NCBI GenBank assembly: GCA_964457335.1
Contig: CAYWGD010000011.1
Location: forward strand, 1-64,000
Source of the DNA: CAJBVW01 sp964457335
GTDB lineage: Bacteria > Myxococcota_A > UBA796 > SXON01
DNA: 64,000 nt
Direction of reading: 5' to 3'
Part shown: positions 62,232 through 64,000 of the stretch, one piece after another
Layout of the letters: the number at the start of each line of letters is the position of its first letter
How positions within the stretch are numbered: position 1 is the stretch's first letter
The notes under the pieces: model-generated
Told to the model about the DNA's origin: nothing
The model's database searches: none
What the model saw: only the letters and a program-made list of their open reading frames with translations
Made by a program: the position numbers and the translations under genes

Positions 62232-64000
62232 CTGGTCCGCGTCTTCCTCTCCTCCACCAGCACCGATCTGCAGGCGCATCGCAAGGCGGTACACGAGTCC
62301 CTGCTCCGCCTCGACTTCGGGACGGTCCGGATGGAGTCCTTCGGGGCCGATCCGGGCGCGCCGCTCGACGTCTGCCGGCAGAAAGTGCAGCAGGCCGAGC
62401 TCGTCGTCGTCATCGTCGCCCACCGCTACGGGTGGGTGCCGACGGCGCGGGAGGGAGGCGACGACTACCGCAGCATCACCTGGCACGAGGTGGAGGCCGC
62501 GGGGGGCCGGCCCGTGTTCGTGTACCTGGTCGACCCCGCCTACGAGTGGCCGCACGGGCGGGAGACGGACCGGGTGGCCGAGGCGAGGTCCCCCGAGGAG
62601 GCGGTCGCGGTCTGGAAGAACGTGCTCGCCCTCCGGGAGCTCCGGAGCTTCTTGAGCGACAAGCGCGTGCGTTCGACGTTCACCTCCGCGGAGAACCTCG
62701 CCACGCAGGTCGTCGCCGACGTCTCGCGGTGGGTGATCGAGCACCATGCGTCTCCCCGCGCGCCGCTCGACCGCGCGGACGTGCAGGTGGTGGTGGGCAG
62801 CTTCCGCGACGCGGTCGAGCGCCTCGATGCGGACCGGGGGTTCCGGGAGTTCTGGCAGCGCTGGGAGCGCGACCGGCGCCGGGTCACCCCGGAGGACGCG
62901 ATCGACGCGCTCACCGAGGTCCTCCGGCTCTGTCGCACGGCGTTCGGCGTACGCTCCGAGCGCGTGGTGCTCGTGGCCGACGCGCTGCTCGACGTCGCGC
63001 CCGCCAACGGCGAGGCCTGGCTCGCGCGGGGCGTCGCGATCGCGGGGGCCATCCGGAAGCAGGCCGAAGCCGAGGCGGCCGCCGGGGGGGTGAGCGAGCC
63101 GCTGCTCATGCGCAGCGCGGAGGCCCGCGACGCGCTGGTGCGCGCGACCGAGCTCCTGCCCGATGACCCGGATGCCTGGGGCTCCCTCGGCGGGCACCTC
63201 AAGCGCATGGCCGACTGGGCGGGCAGCGCGGAGGAGGGGGCCCGGCTCTCCGAGCGGATGCTCGCGTCGTACTGGCGCGGAGCGCAGCTGACGGATCACG
63301 CCTACCCGCTGCTCAACTTCATCGAGGAGCGCGCCGTCCGGGAGCCCACGCAGCCGCTGGTCCGGGGCCCGGAGGAGCGGCGCCGGCTCCAGAAGGCGCT
63401 CGCCCGGCGGGCGGCGCAGTACCAGAAGCAGGTCGACGCGCCCTGGGCGGCGTTCGACGTGGCGCGGGGCTACCACTACCTCGAGCCCAACCTCGCCCGC
63501 TTCCTGAGCGACCTCCAGGCGGGCATCCGCGATGCGCGGCGCGTCGCCCCCCTCCTCGACGACCCCGACGACCCGTGGATGTTGCGGACCGCCGAGGAGT
63601 CCCTCGTCCGGCTGAAGAAGGCGCAGGTGCCCGTGAGGGGGCTCGACGAGGGCATCGCGCTCTTGAGGAACGCCGCGGCGTCGGGGCGCTGGCTCGCGCG
63701 CGACGAGGCGGCCCTCCGCACCACGGACGCCGTGGAGAAGGCGGTCCTCGAGCTCCGCCTCGAGCTCGGCCGCCTGGGCACGAAGGGCGACACGTCCCGC
63801 GCGGAGCTCCTCGCCGCGGTCGAGAAGCTCGCCGCCGAGCCGATCACCGAGGCGGAGCTCCAGCAGTTCGAGGCCCACGCCGGAGAGCTCGGGGGCGTGC
63901 CGGCGGACGGGGAGCGCCGCGAGCTCGCGCTCGCCCTCTGGAAGATCGGCGGGAAGGAGGGGCTGAAGACGCTCGCCGGCTTCATCCCCGTGCCGGGCGC
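62232..64000 (+). CDS. DUF4062-domain protein (3' part beyond window)
   Basis: Open to the window end (about 589 residues seen). The N-terminus is a complete DUF4062 domain: VRVFLSSTSTDLQAHR, then QQAELVVVIVAHRYGWVP and SITWHEVEAA, followed by helical regions with TPR-like character (about 170-330) and more helices to the end. DUF4062 domains sit at the N-terminus of large NTPase-linked signalling or defence proteins. No ATG/GTG/TTG gives the canonical start; the reading frame demands CTG at 62232 (MVRVFLSST), or a sequencing error. Strong frame, uncertain start. Its partner domains lie outside the window. Confidence 0.7.
   Translation, partial: MVRVFLSSTSTDLQAHRKAVHESLLRLDFGTVRMESFGADPGAPLDVCRQKVQQAELVVVIVAHRYGWVPTAREGGDDYRSITWHEVEAAGGRPVFVYLVDPAYEWPHGRETDRVAEARSPEEAVAVWKNVLALRELRSFLSDKRVRSTFTSAENLATQVVADVSRWVIEHHASPRAPLDRADVQVVVGSFRDAVERLDADRGFREFWQRWERDRRRVTPEDAIDALTEVLRLCRTAFGVRSERVVLVADALLDVAPANGEAWLARGVAIAGAIRKQAEAEAAAGGVSEPLLMRSAEARDALVRATELLPDDPDAWGSLGGHLKRMADWAGSAEEGARLSERMLASYWRGAQLTDHAYPLLNFIEERAVREPTQPLVRGPEERRRLQKALARRAAQYQKQVDAPWAAFDVARGYHYLEPNLARFLSDLQAGIRDARRVAPLLDDPDDPWMLRTAEESLVRLKKAQVPVRGLDEGIALLRNAAASGRWLARDEAALRTTDAVEKAVLELRLELGRLGTKGDTSRAELLAAVEKLAAEPITEAELQQFEAHAGELGGVPADGERRELALALWKIGGKEGLKTLAGFIPVPG

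Overview
The window is about 70% G+C with dense, tightly packed genes. It carries several hallmarks of Myxococcota: MYXO-CTERM-like sorting tails (Cys, then a hydrophobic helix, then Arg cluster), MopE-type Asp-rich repeats (GDCDD...DNDCDG), a TIGR02147-type regulator, PEGA-domain outer-membrane proteins, and a Ser/Thr kinase with TPR-like repeats. A run of Ns at 6765-6774 inside a poly-G/poly-C copy of a dispersed repeat suggests a draft or metagenomic assembly. No rRNA, tRNA, CRISPR array, transposase or phage gene was recognised.

Layout. 1-9.1 kb: a beta-helix surface protein, a small acidic protein, a Ski2-like helicase, an alanyl-tRNA editing protein, a methyltransferase, the assembly gap and a phosphodiester glycosidase with MopE repeats. 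9.3-11.8 kb: a metallophosphoesterase coupled to a HAD hydrolase. 11.8-12.1 kb: a 62-bp tandem repeat array. 12.1-15.4 kb: a four-gene membrane operon with two Lgt-like proteins, a radical SAM protein with the cysteine pattern of tetraether lipid synthase (Tes) and a small membrane protein. 15.4-25.1 kb: surface proteins, including three PEGA paralogues and a MopE-repeat protein, plus a class V aminotransferase. 25.1-26.6 kb: an ECF sigma factor and FecR-like regulator. 26.7-30.4 kb: an unknown protein, an LCAT-like hydrolase and a membrane metallophosphoesterase. 30.4-34.7 kb: an NMT1/THI5-type ABC importer with GTP cyclohydrolase I, interrupted by a CotH-like gene. 34.8-46.9 kb: envelope proteins, a TPR/HAD pair, a B12-binding radical SAM enzyme, an M28 peptidase operon, a methyltransferase and a large MopE-repeat lipoprotein. 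47.1-52.5 kb: a cupin, a TetR regulator, a purple-acid-phosphatase-like lipoprotein and two cytochrome P450s. 52.5-64 kb: an MgtE-like transporter, fructose-1,6-bisphosphatase, an alpha/beta hydrolase, an unknown protein, a kinase, an aldehyde dehydrogenase, a DUF429 protein and the start of a DUF4062 protein.

The main discoveries are four. (1) A dispersed GC-rich palindromic element occurs in nine copies. Two are long forms whose stems differ in sequence but stay complementary, and two copies are read in-frame inside genes. (2) The Tes-like/Lgt-like operon is a candidate for an undescribed membrane-lipid or lipoprotein modification system. (3) The TetR gene and the P450 pair share near-identical palindromes (GACRCGAGC-N4-GCTCGYGTC), one of them inside a 44-nt inverted repeat that ends exactly at the P450 start codon. 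(4) Many genes have a TAnnnT box only 6-9 nt before the start codon, which implies leaderless transcripts.

Most function calls come from motif recognition by eye. Start codons were chosen from ribosome-binding sites, stop/start overlaps and signal peptides.
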